A stretch of DNA of 64,000 bases from Hydractinia symbiolongicarpus (Eukaryota; Cnidaria; Hydrozoa; Anthoathecata; Hydractiniidae). The notes under the pieces were generated by a model, which did not search any database, was not told where the DNA came from, and worked only from the letters and a program-made list of their open reading frames with translations. The stretch covers positions 9,426,001 through 9,490,000 of the forward strand of contig NC_079876.1 in assembly GCF_029227915.1 (NCBI RefSeq), written 5' to 3'. Position 1 is the stretch's first letter. Each line of letters opens with the position of its first letter. Positions 11,501 through 25,692 of the stretch are shown here, piece by piece. Made by a program: the position numbers and the translations under genes.

Positions 11501-11917
11501 AATAACATTCATCTTCATTTGACATGATTGCCGGAACTCGGCGATTACACTGGGCGCTGTGGTAGCGCTTCATTTAAAAATTTAGATTAATAAGTCTTTT
11601 TTTACTGTGGGACCAATCCCAGCCGTTATCGTGCGCTGAAAAAATAGCGACAGTTTTAAAAACTGCATTACATTGACTTTCTAACGGTGTCAGGCCGTTT
11701 GAGCTACAGTGGTTGGGTCACATATTCGTACCAACATGTATTTAGCGATATTTTTCTGATATTACTAGATTGCCTTGCTTTTAACAATGAAACGATTGAC
11801 TGTGGGACTTAATTGAACTAACTTTGGACTGCGACCTGATAAATGTGATAAATAAGACAATTGGACTCCAAGAAATAACATTCTTCTTAATTAGACTTGT
11901 TTGCCTGAACTCAGCGA
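8574..11917. repeat. 9-mer HOR of 3344 bp, copy 1 (monomers 24-32)
   Basis: The order is T2, T1/T2 hybrid, T1, T8, T2, T3, T4, T5, T8. Starts are 8574, 8946, 9318, 9688, 10061, 10433, 10798, 11170 and 11545. Private markers shared with copy 2 include GTGGTACCAATCC, ATGTATTTCGTCATATC, CTTTCTCTCGATG, GAGTTCCAACAGTTGG and the 365-bp T3. The markers recur 3344 bp downstream. Confidence 0.88.
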
Positions 11918-14900
11918 TTACACTAGGCGCCTTGGTAGCGCTTTATTTAAAACTTTAGATTAATAAGTCTTTTTTTACTGTGGGACCAATCCTAGCCGTA
12001 ATTGCGCGCTGAAGAAATACAGACAGCTTCAAAAGGTACATTTCATTGACTTTCTAACAGTATCAACCCGCTGGAGTTACAACGGTTGAGTCACACATTC
12101 TTATCAAAATGTATTTCGTGATATCTTTCCGGTATTACTAGGTTGTATCGCTTTCAACAGTGAAACGATTGACCGCGGAACTTAATTGAACTGATTTTGG
12201 GCTGTGACCTTATATATGTGAAAGTGAGACAATTGAACTCCAAGAAATAACATTCTTCTTAATTTGACATGATTGCCGGAACTCAGCGATTACACTGCGC
12301 ACTGTGGTAGCGCTTCATTTAAAAACTTAGATAAATAAGTCATTCTTTACCGTGGTACCAATCCTAGCCGTTATCGCGCGCTGAAGAAATACAGACAGTT
12401 TCAAAAAGTACATTTCATTGACTTTCTAACAGTATCAACCCATTTGAGTTACAACGGTTGAGTCACATATTCTTACCAAAATGTATTTCGTCATATCTTT
12501 CCGATATTACTAGGTTGTATCGCTTTTAACAGTGAAACGATTGACCGCGGAACTTAATTGAACTGATTTTGGGCTGTGACCTTATAAATGTGAAAGTGAG
12601 ACAATTGAACTCCAAGAAATAACATTCTTCTTAATTTGACATGATTGCCGGAACTCAGCGATTACACTGGGCACTGTGGTAGCGCTTCATTTAAAAACTT
12701 AGATAAATAAGTCATTCTTTACCGTGGTACCAATCCTAGCCGTTATCCCGCGCTGAAGAAATAGCGACAGTTTCAAAAACTGCATTACATTGACTTTCTA
12801 ACGGTGTCAGTCCGTTTGAGTTACAATGGTTGGGTCACATATTCGTACCAACATGTATTTAGCGATATTTTTCTGATATTACTAGATTGCTTCGCTTTTA
12901 ACAATGAAACGATTGACTGTGGGACTTAATTGAACTAACTTCAGACTGCGACCTGATAAATGTGATAAATAAGACAATTGGACTCCAAATAACATTCTTC
13001 TTAATGAGACTTGTTTGCCTGAACTCAGCGATTACACTGGGCGCTGTGGTAGCGCTTTATTTAAAAATTTAGATTAATAAGTCTTTTTTTACTGTGGGAC
13101 CAATCCTAGCCATTATCGCGCGCTGAAGAAATAGCGACAGTTTCCAAAACAGCATTACATTGACTTTCTAACGGTGTCAGTCCGTTTGAGTTACAATGGT
13201 TGGGTCACATATTTGTACCAACATGTATTTAGCGATATTTTTCTGATATTACTAGATTGCTTCGCTTTTAACAATGAAACGATTGACTGTGGGACTTAAT
13301 TTAAATAACTTTGGACTGCGACGTGATAAATGTGATAAATAAGACAATTGGACTCCAAGAATTAACATTCTTCTTACATAGACTTGTTTGCCTGAACTCA
13401 GCGATTACACTGGGCGCTGTGGTAGCGCTTTATTTAAAAGTTTAGATTAATAAGTCTTTTTTCACTGTGGGACCAATCCTAGCCGTTATTGCGCGCTGAA
13501 GAAATACAGACAGTTTCAAAAAGTACATTTCATTGACTTTCTAACAGTATCAACCCGTTTGAGTTACAACGGTTGAGTCACATATTCTTACCAAAATGCA
13601 TTTCGTGATATCTTTCCGATATTACTAGGTTGTATCGCTTTCAACAGTGAAACGATTGACCGTGGAACTTAATTGAACTTATTTTGGGCTGTGACCTTAT
13701 AAATGTGAAAGTGACACAATTGAACTCCAAGAAATAACATTCTTCTTGATTTGACATGATTGCCGCAACTCAGCGATTACACCGGGCGCTGTGATAGCGC
13801 TTCATTTAAAAATTAAGATAAAAAAGTTACTTTTTAACTGTTGGACCAATCCTAGCCGGTAGCGCACGCTGAAGAAATAGCGACAGTTTCAAATACTACA
13901 TTTCACTGACTTTCTCTCGATGTCAGTCAGTTTGAGTTCCAACAGTTGGGTCACATATTCGTACCAACATGTATTTAGCGATATTTATCTGTTATTACTA
14001 GGTCGCATTGCTTTTAACAGTGAAACGATTTGATGTGGGACTTAATTGAACTAACTTTGGATTGTTACCTGCTAAATGTGACAATTGGACTTCAAGAAAT
14101 AACATTCATCTTAATTTGACATGATTGCCGGAACTCAGCGATTACACTGGGCGCTGTGGTAGCGCTTCATTTAAAAACTTAGATGAATAAGTAATTTTTT
14201 ACTGTGGGACCAATCCTAGCCGTTATCCCGCGCCGAAGAAATAGAAACAGTTTCAAACACTACATTTTATTGACTTTCTAACAGTGTCAATCCGTTTGTG
14301 TTACAACGGTGAAGTCACATATTCGTACCAACATGTATTTCGTGATATCTTTCCAGTATTACTAGGTTGTTTCTCTTTTAACAGTGAAACGATTGACTGT
14401 GGGACTTAATTGAACAGATTTTGGGCTGTAATCTTATAATTAAAAAAGTAAGACAACTGGACTCCAAGAAATAACATTCTTCTTAATTTGACATGATTGC
14501 CGCAACTCAGCGATTACACTGGGCGCTGTGGTAGCGCTTCATTTAAAAACTTAGATGAATAAGTAATTTTTTACTGTGGGACCAATCCTAGCCGTTATCC
14601 CGCGCCGAAGAAATAGAAACAGTTTCAAACACTACATTTTATTGACTTTCTAACAGTGTCAATCCGTTTGTGTTACAACGGTGAAGTCACATATTCGTAC
14701 CAACATGTATTTCGTGATATCTTTCCGGTATTACTAGGTTGTTTCTCTTTTAACAGTGAAACGATTGACTGTGGGACTTAATTGAACAGATTTTGGGCTG
14801 TAATCTTATAATTAAAAAAGTAAGACAATTGGACTCCAAGAAATAACATTCTTCTTAATTTGACATGATTGCCGCAACTCAGCGATTACACCGGGCGCTG

Positions 14901-15260
14901 TGATAGCGCTTCATTTGAAAATTAAGATAAATAAAGTCACTTTTTAGCCGTGGGACGAATCCTACCCGTTAGCGCGCGCTGAAGAAATAGAGACAATTTC
15001 AAATACTACTTTTCACGGACTTTCTATCGATGTCAGTCCGTTTGAGTTACAACGGTTGGGTCACATATTCGTACCAACATGTATTTAGCGATATTTTTCT
15101 GATTTTACTAGATTGCTTCGCTTTTAACAATGAAACGATTGACTGTGGGACTTAATTGAACTAACTTTGGACTGTGACCTGATAAATGCGATAAATGAGA
15201 CAATTGGACTCCAAGAAATAACATTCATCTTAATTTGACATAATTGCCGGACCTCAACGA
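11918..15260. repeat. 9-mer HOR of 3344 bp, copy 2 with altered end (monomers 33-41)
   Basis: Starts are 11918, 12290, 12662, 13032, 13405, 13777, 14142, 14514 and 14886. The first seven monomers match copy 1. The T4 monomer at 14142 is then followed by a second, nearly identical T4 at 14514. After that comes a monomer with a short T3-like head, a T5 middle and a T1/T6-like second half, changing at about 15078-15090. Copy 2 has therefore been rearranged at its right end. Confidence 0.83.
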
Positions 15261-17124
15261 TTACACCTGGCGCTGTGGTAGCGCTTTATTTAAAACTTTA
15301 AATTAATAAGTCTTTTTTTACTGTGGGACCAATCCTAGCCGTTATTGCGCGCTGAAGAAATACAGACAGTTTCAAAAAGTACATTTCATTGACTTTCTGA
15401 CAGTATCAACCCGTTTGAGTTACAACGGTTGAGTCACATATTCTTACCAAAATGTGTTTCGTGATATCTTTCCGGTATTACTAGGTTGTATCGCTTTTAA
15501 CAGTGAAACGATTGACCGCGGAACTTAATTGAACTGATATTGGGCTGTGACCTTATAAATGTGAAAGTGAGACAATTGAACTCCAAGAAATAACATTCTT
15601 CTTCATTTGACATGATTGCCTGAACTCAGCGATAACACTGGGCACTGTGGTAGCGCTTCATTTAAAAACTTAGATAAATAAGTCATTCTTTACCGTGGGA
15701 CCAATCCTAGCCGTTATCGCGCGCTGAAGAAATAGCGACAGTTTCAAAAACTGCATTACATTGACTTTCTAACGGTGTCAGTCCGTTTGAGTTACAATGG
15801 TTGGGTCACATATTCGTACCAACATGTATTTAGCGATATTTTTCTGATATTACTAGATTGCTTCGCTTTTAACAATGAAACGATTGACTGTTGGACTTAA
15901 TTGAACTAACTTTGGACTGTGACCTGATAAATGTGATAAATAAGACAATTGGACTATAAGAAATAACATTCTTCTTAATTAGACTTGTTTGCCTGAACTC
16001 AGCGATTACACTGGGCGCTGTGGTAGCGCTTTATTTAAAATGTTAGATTAATAAGTCTTTTTTTACTGTGGGACCAATCCTAGCCGTTATCGTGCGCTGA
16101 AGAAATAGCGACAGTTTCAAAAACTGCATTACATTGACTTTCTAACGGTGTCAGTCCGTTTGAGTTACAATGGTTGGGTCACATATTCGTACCAACATGT
16201 ATTTAGCGATATTTTTCTGATATTACTAGATTGCTTCGCTTTTAACAATGAAACGATTGACTGTTGGACTTAATTGAACTAACTTTGGACTGTGACCTGA
16301 TAAATGTGATAAATAAGACAATTGGACTATAAGAAATAACATTCTTCTTAATTAGACTTGTTTGCCTGAACTCAGCGATTACACTGGGCGCTGTGGTAGC
16401 GCTTTATTTAAAATGTTAGATTAATAAGTCTTTTTTTACTGTGGGACCAATCCTAGCCGTTATCGTGCGCTGAAGAAATAGCGACAGTTTCAAAAACTGC
16501 ATTACATTGACTTTCTAACAGTATCAACCCGTTTGAGTTACAACGGTTGAGTCACATATTCTTACCAAAATGTATTTCGTGATATCTTCATGGTATTACT
16601 AGGTTGTATCGCTTTCAACAGTGAAACGATTGACCGTGGAACTTAATTGAACTGATTTTGGACTGCGACCTGATAAATGTGATAAATAAGACAATTGGAC
16701 CTTAAGAAATAACATTATTCTTAATTAGACTTGTTTGCCTGAACTCAGCGATTTCACTGGGCGCTGTGGTAGCGCTTTATTTAAAATTTTAGATTAATAA
16801 GTCTTTTTTTACTGTGGGACCAATCCTAGCCGTTATCGTGCGCTGAAGAAATAGCGACAGTTTCAAAAACTGCATTACATTGACTTTCTAACGGTGTCAG
16901 TCCGTTTGAGTTACAATGGTTGGGTCACATATTCGTACCAACATGTATTTAGCGATATTTTTCTGATATTACTAGATTGCTTCTCTTTTAACAATGAAAC
17001 GATTGACTGTGGGACTTAATTGAACTAACTTTGGACTGCAACCTGATAAATGTGATAAATAAGACAATTGGACTCCAAGAAATAACATTCTTCTTAATTA
17101 GACTTGTTTGCCTGAACTCAGCGA
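15261..17124. repeat. T2, T1, T8, multi-part hybrid, T8 (monomers 42-46)
   Basis: Starts are 15261, 15633, 16006, 16379 and 16752. T8 at 16006 shares GACTGTTGGAC with the T1 monomer before it, 373 bp upstream, which suggests single-monomer exchange. Monomer 45 starts as T8, becomes T2 at about 16515-16525 and returns to T1 at about 16655-16665. Its markers ATCTTCATGGTATT and GGACCTTAAGAAATAAC recur 10,060 bp downstream in monomer 72. Confidence 0.8.
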
Positions 17125-20100
17125 TTACACTGGGCGCTGTGGCAGCGGTTTATTTAAAACTTTAGATTAATAAGTCTTTTTTTTACTGTGGGACCAATCC
17201 TAGCCGTTATTGCGCGCTGAAGAAATACAGACAGTTTCAAAAAGTACATTTCATTGATTTTCTAACAGTATCAACCCGTTTGAGTTACAACGGTTGAGTC
17301 ACATATTCTCACCAAAATGTATTTTGTGATATCTTTCCGGTATTACTAGGTTGTAACGCTTTCAACAGTGAAACGATTGACCGTGGAACTTAATTGAACT
17401 GATTTTGGGCTGTGACCTTATAAATGTGAAAGTGAGACAATTGAACTCCAAGAAATAACATTCTTCTTAATTTGACATGATTGCCTGAACTCAGCGATTA
17501 CACTGGGCACTGTGGTAGCGCTTCATTTAAAAACTTAGATAAATAAGTCATTCTTTACCGTGGGACCAATCCTAGCCGTTATCGCGCGCTGAAGAAATAG
17601 CGACAGTTTCAAAAACTGCATTACATTGACTTTCTAACGGTGTCAGTCCGTTTGAGTTACAATGGTTGGGTCACATATTCGTACCAACATGTATTTAGCG
17701 ATATTTTTCCGGTATTACTAGGTTGTATCGCTTTCAACAGTGAAACGATTGACCGTGGAACTTAATTGAACTGATTTTGGGCTGTGACCTTATAAATGTG
17801 AAAGTGAGACAATTGAACTCCAAGAAATAACATTCTTCTTAATTTGACATGATTGCCGGAACTCAGCGATTACACTGGGCAATGTGGTAGCGCTTCATTT
17901 AAAAACTTAGATAAATAAGTCATTCTTTACCGTGGGACCAATCCTAACCGTTATCGCGCGCTGAAGAAATAGCGACAGTCTCAAAAACTGCATTACATTG
18001 ACTTTCTAACAATGTCAGTCCGTTTGAGTTACAATGGTTGGGTCACATATTCGTACCAACATGTATTTAGCGATATTTTTCTGATATTACTAGATTGCTT
18101 TGCTTTTAACAATGAAACGATTGACTGTTGGACTTAATTGAACTAACTTTGGACTGCGACCTGATAAATGTGATAAATAAGACAATTGGACTATAAGAAA
18201 TAACATTCTTCTTAATTAGACTTGTTTGCCTGAACTCAGCGATTACACTGGGCGCTGTGGTAGCGCTTTATTTAAAACTTTAGATTAATAAGTCTTTTTT
18301 TACTGTGGGACTAATCCTAGCCGTTATTGCGCGCTGAAGAAATACAGACAGTTTCAAAAAGTACATTTCATTGACTTTCTAACAGTATCAACCCGCTGGA
18401 GTTACAGCGGTTGAGTCACATATTCTTACCAAAATGTATTTCGTGATATCTTTCCGGTATTACTAGGTTGTATCGCTTTTAACAGTGATACGATTGACCG
18501 CGGAACTTAATTGAACTGATTTTGGGCTGTGACCTTATAAATGTGAAAGTGAGACAATTGAACTCCAAGAAATAACATTCTTCTTAATTTGACATGATTG
18601 CCTGAACTCAGCAATTACACTGGGCACTGTGGTAGTGCTTCATTTAAAAACTTAGATAAATAAGTCATTCTTTACCGTGGGACCAATCCTAGCCGTTATC
18701 GCGCGCTGAAGAAATAGCGACAGTTTCAAAAACTGCATTACATTGACTTTCTAACGGTGTCAGTCCGTTTGAGTTACAATGGTTGGGTCACATATTCGTA
18801 CCAACATGTATTTAGCGATATTTTTCAGATATTACTAGATTGCTTCGCTTTTAACAATGAAACGATTGACTGTGGGACTTAATTGAACTAACTTTGGACT
18901 GCGACCTGATAAAATTGATAAATAAGACAATTGGACTCCAAGAAATAACATTCTTCTTAATTAGACTTGTTTGCCTGAACTCAGCGATTACACTGGGCGC
19001 TGTGGCAGCGCTTTATTTAAAACTTTAGATTAATAAGTCTTTTTTTACTGTGGGACCAATCCTAGCCGTTATTGCGCGCTGAAGAAATACAGACAGTTTC
19101 AAAAAGAACATTTCATTGACTTTCTAACAGTATCAACCCGTTTGAGTTACAACGGTTGAGTCACATATTCTTACCAAAATGTATTTTGTGATATCTTTCC
19201 GGTATTACTAGGTTGTATCGCTTTCAACAGTGAAACGATTGACCGTGGAACTTAATTGAACTGATTTAGGGCTGTGACCTTATAAATGTGAAAGTGAGAC
19301 AATTGAACTCCAAGAAATAACATTTTTCTTAATTTGACATGATTGCCTGAACTCAGCGATTACACTGGGCACTGTGGTAGCGCTTCATTTAAAAACTTAG
19401 ATAAATAAGTCATTCTTTACCGTGGGACCAATCCTAGCCGTTATCGCGCGCTGAAGAAATAGCGACAGTTTCAAAAACTGCATTACATTGACTTTCTAAC
19501 GGTGTCAGTCCGTTTGAGTTACAATGGTTGGGTCACATATTCGTACCAACATGTATTTAGCGATATTTTTCTGATATTACTAGATTGCTTCGCTTTTAAC
19601 AATGAAACGATTGACTGTGGCACTTAATTGAACTAACTTTGGACTGCGACCTGATAAATGTGATAAATAAGACAATTGGACTCCAAGAAATAACATTCTT
19701 CTTAATTAGACTTGTTTGGCTGAACTCAGCGATTACACTGGGCGCTGTGGTAGCGCTTTATTTAAAATTTTAGATTAATAAGTCTTTTTTTACTGTGGGA
19801 CCAATCCTAGCCGTTATTGCGCGCTGAAGAAATACAGACAGTTTCAAAAAGTACACTTCATTGACTTTCTAACAGTATCAACCCGTTTGAGTTACAACGG
19901 TTGAGTCACATATTCTTACCAAAATGTATTTCGTGATATCTTTCCGGTATTACTAGGTTGTATCGCTTTCAACAATGAAACGATTGACCGTGGAACTTAA
20001 TTGAACTGATTTTGGGCTGTGACCTTATAAATGTGAAAGTGAGACAATTGAACTCCAAGAAATAACATTCTTCTTAATTTGACATGATTGCCGGAACTCA

Positions 20101-21223
20101 GCAATTACACTGGGCACTGTGGTATCGCTTCATTTAAAAACTTAGATAAATAAGTCATTCTTTACCGTGGGACCAATCCTAGCCGTTATTGCGCGCTGAA
20201 GAAATAGCGACAGTTTCAAAAACTGCATTACATTGACTTTCTAACGGTGTCAGTCCGTTTGAGTTACAATGGTTGGGTCACATATTCGTACCAACATGTA
20301 TTTAGCGATATTTTTCAGATATTACTAGATTTCTTCGCTTTTAACAATGAAACGATTGACTGTGGGACTTAATTGAACTAACTTTGGACTGCGACCTGAT
20401 AAAATTGATAAATAAGACAATTGGACTCCAAGAAATAACATTCTTCTTAATTAGACTTGTTTGCCTGAACTCAGCGATTACACTGGGCGCTGTAGCAGCG
20501 CTTTATTTAAAACTTTAGAATAATAAGTCTTTTTTTACTGTGGGACCAATCCTAGCCGTTATTGCGCGCTGAAGAAATACAGACAGTTTCAAAAAGTACA
20601 CTTCATTGACTTTCTAACAGTATCAACCCGTTTGAGTTACAACGGTTGAGTCACATATTCTTACCAAAATGTATTTAGCGATATTTTTCTGATATTATTA
20701 GATTGCTTCTTTTTTAACAATGAAACGATTGACTGTGGGACTTAATTGAACTAACTTTGGACTGCGACCTGATAAATGTGATAAATAAGACAATTGGACT
20801 CCAAGAAATAACATTCTTCTTAATTAGACTTGTTTGCCTGAACTCAGCGATTACACTGGGCGCTGTGGTAGCGCTCTATTTAAAACTTTAGATTAATAAG
20901 TCTTTTTTTACTGTGGGACCAATCCTAGCCGTTATTGCGCGCTGAAGAAATACAGACAGTTTCAAAAAGTACATTTCATTGACTTTCTAACAGTATCAAC
21001 CCGTTTGAGTTACAACGGTTGAGTCACATATTCTTACCAAAATGTATTTCGTGATATCTTTCCGGTATTACTAGGTTGCTTCGCTTTTAACAATGAAACG
21101 ATTGACTGTGGGACTTAATTGAACTAACTTTGGACTGCGACCTGAAAAAATTGATAAATAAGACAATTGGACTCCAAGAAATAACATTCTTCTTAATTAG
21201 ACTTGTTTGCCTGAACTCAGCGA
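17125..21223. repeat. T2-T1 dimer run with hybrids (monomers 47-57)
   Basis: Starts are 17125, 17498, 17870, 18243, 18615, 18988, 19360, 19733, 20105, 20478 and 20851. The region is mainly an alternation of T2 and T1. Hybrids are at 17498 (T1 to T2 at about 17700-17712), 20478 (T2 to T1 at about 20668-20680) and 20851 (T2 to T1 at about 21066-21082). No T3-T6 monomers occur here. Markers AAAGAACATTTC, ATGTATTTTGTG and GTGGCACTT in 18988-19732 anticipate the hexamer that follows. Confidence 0.85.
18624..18638 (+). other. Stem-loop I with restored pairing: GCACT-GTGGT-AGTGC
   Basis: In this T1 monomer the usual T1 mismatch (GCACT against AGCGC) is repaired by a second change to AGTGC, giving five perfect pairs again. 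It is a single instance and could be coincidence. Confidence 0.6.
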
Positions 21224-24200
21224 TTACACTGGGCGCTGTGGCAGCGCTTTATTTAAAACTTTAGATTAATAAGTCTTTTTTTACTGTGGGACCAATCCTA
21301 GCCGTTATTGCGCGCTGAAGAAATACAGACAGTTTCAAAAAGAACATTTCATTGACTTTCTAACAGTATCAACCCGTTTGAGTTACAACGGTTGAGTCAC
21401 ATATTCTTACCAAAATGTATTTTGTGATATCTTTCCGGTATTACTAGGTTGTATCGCTTTCAACAGTGAAACGATTGACCGTGGAACTTAATTGAACTGA
21501 TTTTGGGCTGTGACCTTATAAATGTGAAAGTGAGACAATTGAACTCCAAGAAATAACATTTTTCTTAATTTGACATGATTGCCTGAACTCAGCGATTACA
21601 CTGGGCACTGTGGTAGCGCTTCATTTAAAAACTTAGATAAATAAGTCATTCTTTACCGTGGGACCAATCCTAGCCGTTATCGCGCGCTGAAGAAATAGCG
21701 ACAGTTTCAAAAACTGCATTACATTGACTTTCTAACGGTGTCAGTCCGTTTGAGTTACAATGGTTGGGTCACATATTCGTACCAACATGTATTTAGCGAT
21801 ATTTTTCTGATATTACTAGATTGCTTCGCTTTTAACAATGAAACGATTGACTGTGGCACTTAATTGAACTAACTTTGGACTGCGACTTGATAAATGTGAT
21901 AAATAAGACAATTGGACTCCAAGAAATAACATTCTTCTTAATTAGACTTGTTTGGCTGAACTCAGCGATTACACTGGGCGCTGTGGTAGCGCTTTATTTA
22001 AAACTTTAGATTAATAAGTCTTTTTTTACTGTGGGACCAATCCTAGCCGTTATTGCGCGCTGAATAAATACAGACAGTTTCAAAAAGTACATTTCATTGA
22101 CTTTCTAACAGTATCAATCCGTTTGAGTTACAACGGTTGAGTCACATAGTCTTACCAAAATGTATTTCGTGATATCTTTCCGGTATTACTAGGTTGTATC
22201 GCTTTCAACAGTGAAACGATTGACCGTGGAACTTAATTGAACTGATTTTGGCCTGTGACCTTATAAATGTGAAAGTGAGACAATTGAACTCCAAGAAATA
22301 ACATTCTTCTTAATTTGACATGATTGCCGGAACTCAGCGATTACACTGGGCACTGTGGTATCGCTTCATTTAAAAACTTAGATAAATAAGTCATTCTTTA
22401 CCGTGGGACCAATCCTAGCCGTTATTGCGCGCTGAAGAAATAGCGACAGTTTCAAAAACTGCATTACATTGACTTTCTAACGGTGTCAGTCCGTTTGAGT
22501 TACAATGGTTGGGTCACATATTCGTACCAACATGTATTTAGCGATATTTTTCTGATATTACTAGATTGCTTCGCTTTTAACAATGAAACGATTGACTGTG
22601 GCACTTAATTGAACTAACTTTGGACTGCGACTTGATAAATGTGATAAATAAGACAATTGGACTCCAAGAAATAACATTCTTCTTAATTAGACTTGTTTGG
22701 CTGAACTCAGCGATTACACTGGGCGCTGTGGTAGCGCTTTATTTAAAACTTTAGATTAATAAGTCTTTTTTTACTGTGGGACCAATCCTAGCCGTTATTG
22801 CGCGCTGAATAAATACAGACAGTTTCAAAAAGTACATTTCATTGACTTTCTAACAGTATCAATCCGTTTGAGTTACAACGGTTGAGTCACATAGTCTTAC
22901 CAAAATGTATTTCGTGATATCTTTCCGGTATTACTAGGTTGTATCGCTTTCAACAGTGAAACGATTGACCGTGGAACTTAATTGAACTGATTTTGGCCTG
23001 TGACCTTATAAATGTGAAAGTGAGACAATTGAACTCCAAGAAATAACATTCTTCTTAATTTGACATGATTGCCGGAACTCAGCGATTACACTGGGCACTG
23101 TGGTATCGCTTCATTTAAAAACTTAGATAAATAAGTCATTCTTTACCGTGGGACCAATCCTAGCCGTTATTGCGCGCTGAAGAAATAGCGACAGTTTCAA
23201 AAACTGCATTACATTGACTTTCTAACGGTGTCAACCCGTTTGAGTTACAACGGTTGAGTCACATATTCGTACCAACATGTATTTAGCGATATTTTTCTGA
23301 TATTACTAGATTGCTTCGCTTTTAACAATGAAACGATTGACTGTGGCACTTAATTGAACTAACTTTGGACTGCGACCTGAAAAAATTGATAAATAAGACA
23401 ATTGGACTCCAAGAAATAACATTCTTCTTAATTAGACTTGTTTGCCTGAACTCAGCGATTACACTGGGCGCTGTGGCAGCGCTTTATTTAAAACTTTAGA
23501 TTAATAAGTCTTTTTTTACTGTGGGACCAATCCTAGCCGTTATTGCGCGCTGAAGAAATACAGACAGTTTCAAAAAGAACATTTCATTGACTTTCTAACA
23601 GTATCAACCCGTTTGAGTTACAACGGTTGAGTCACATATTCTTACCAAAATGTATTTTGTGATATCTTTCCGGTATTACTAGGTTGTATCGCTTTCAACA
23701 GTGAAACGATTGACCGTGGAACTTAATTGAACTGATTTTGGGCTGTGACCTTATAAATGTGAAAGTGAGACAATTGAACTCCAAGAAATAACATTTTTCT
23801 TAATTTGACATGATTGCCTGAACTCAGCGATTACACTGGGCACTGTGGTAGCGCTTCATTTAAAAACTTAGATAAATAAGTCATTCTTTACCGTGGGACC
23901 AATCCTAGCCGTTATCGCGCGCTGAAGAAATAGCGACAGTTTCAAAAACTGCATTACATTGACTTTCTAACGGTGTCAGTCCGTTTGAGTTACAATGGTT
24001 GGGTCACATATTCGTACCAACATGTATTTAGCGATATTTTTCTGATATTACTAGATTGCTTCGCTTTTAACAATGAAACGATTGACTGTGGCACTTAATT
24101 GAACTAACTTTGGACTGCGACTTGATAAATGTGATAAATAAGACAATTGGACTCCAAGAAATAACATTCTTCTTAATTAGACTTGTTTGGCTGAACTCAG

Positions 24201-25692
24201 CGATTACACTGGGCGCTGTGGTAGCGCTTTATTTAAAACTTTAGATTAATAAGTCTTTTTTTACTGTGGGACCAATCCTAGCCGTTATTGCGCGCTGAAT
24301 AAATACAGACAGTTTCAAAAAGTACATTTCATTGACTTTCTAACAGTATCAATCCGTTTGAGTTACAACGGTTGAGTCACATAGTCTTACCAAAATGTAT
24401 TTCGTGATATCTTTCCGGTATTACTAGGTTGTATCGCTTTCAACAGTGAAACGATTGACCGTGGAACTTAATTGAACTGATTTTGGCCTGTGACCTTATA
24501 AATGTGAAAGTGAGACAATTGAACTCCAAGAAATAACATTCTTCTTAATTTGACATGATTGCCGGAACTCAGCGATTACACTGGGCACTGTGGTATCGCT
24601 TCATTTAAAAACTTAGATAAATAAGTCATTCTTTACCGTGGGACCAATCCTAGCCGTTATTGCGCGCTGAAGAAATAGCGACAGTTTCAAAAACTGCATT
24701 ACATTGACTTTCTAACGGTGTCAGTCCGTTTGAGTTACAATGGTTGGGTCACATATTCGTACCAACATGTATTTAGCGATATTTTTCTGATATTACTAGA
24801 TTGCTTCGCTTTTAACAATGAAACGATTGACTGTGGCACTTAATTGAACTAACTTTGGACTGCGACTTGATAAATGTGATAAATAAGACAATTGGACTCC
24901 AAGAAATAACATTCTTCTTAATTAGACTTGTTTGGCTGAACTCAGCGATTACACTGGGCGCTGTGGTAGCGCTTTATTTAAAACTTTAGATTAATAAGTC
25001 TTTTTTTACTGTGGGACCAATCCTAGCCGTTATTGCGCGCTGAATAAATACAGACAGTTTCAAAAAGTACATTTCATTGACTTTCTAACAGTATCAATCC
25101 GTTTGAGTTACAACGGTTGAGTCACATAGTCTTACCAAAATGTATTTCGTGATATCTTTCCGGTATTACTAGGTTGTATCGCTTTCAACAGTGAAACGAT
25201 TGACCGTGGAACTTAATTGAACTGATTTTGGCCTGTGACCTTATAAATGTGAAAGTGAGACAATTGAACTCCAAGAAATAACATTCTTCTTAATTTGACA
25301 TGATTGCCGGAACTCAGCGATTACACTGGGCACTGTGGTATCGCTTCATTTAAAAACTTAGATAAATAAGTCATTCTTTACCGTGGGACCAATCCTAGCC
25401 GTTATTGCGCGCTGAAGAAATAGCGACAGTTTCAAAAACTGCATTACATTGACTTTCTAACGGTGTCAACCCGTTTGAGTTACAACGGTTGAGTCACATA
25501 TTCTTACCAAAATGTATTTGGTGATATCTTTCCGGTATTACTAGGTTGTATCGCTTTCAACAGTGAAACGATTGACCGTGGAACTTAATTGAACTGATTT
25601 TGGGCTGTGACCTTATAAATGTGAAAGTGAGACAATTGAACTCCAAGAAATAACATTCTTCTTAATTTGACATGATTGCATGAACTCAGCGC
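21224..25692. repeat. Hexamer HOR of 2235 bp, two copies (monomers 58-69)
   Basis: Copy 1 starts are 21224, 21596, 21969, 22341, 22714 and 23086. Copy 2 starts are 23459, 23831, 24204, 24576, 24949 and 25321. The period is 2235 bp. Inside each copy the 745-bp dimer carrying CGCTGAATAAATACAG, CACATAGTCTTACC and GTGGTATCGC is itself doubled. Monomer 63 has a T2 patch (about 23230-23270) inside T1. Monomer 69 has the same left junction but stays T2, which marks the end of the duplicated tract. Confidence 0.88.
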
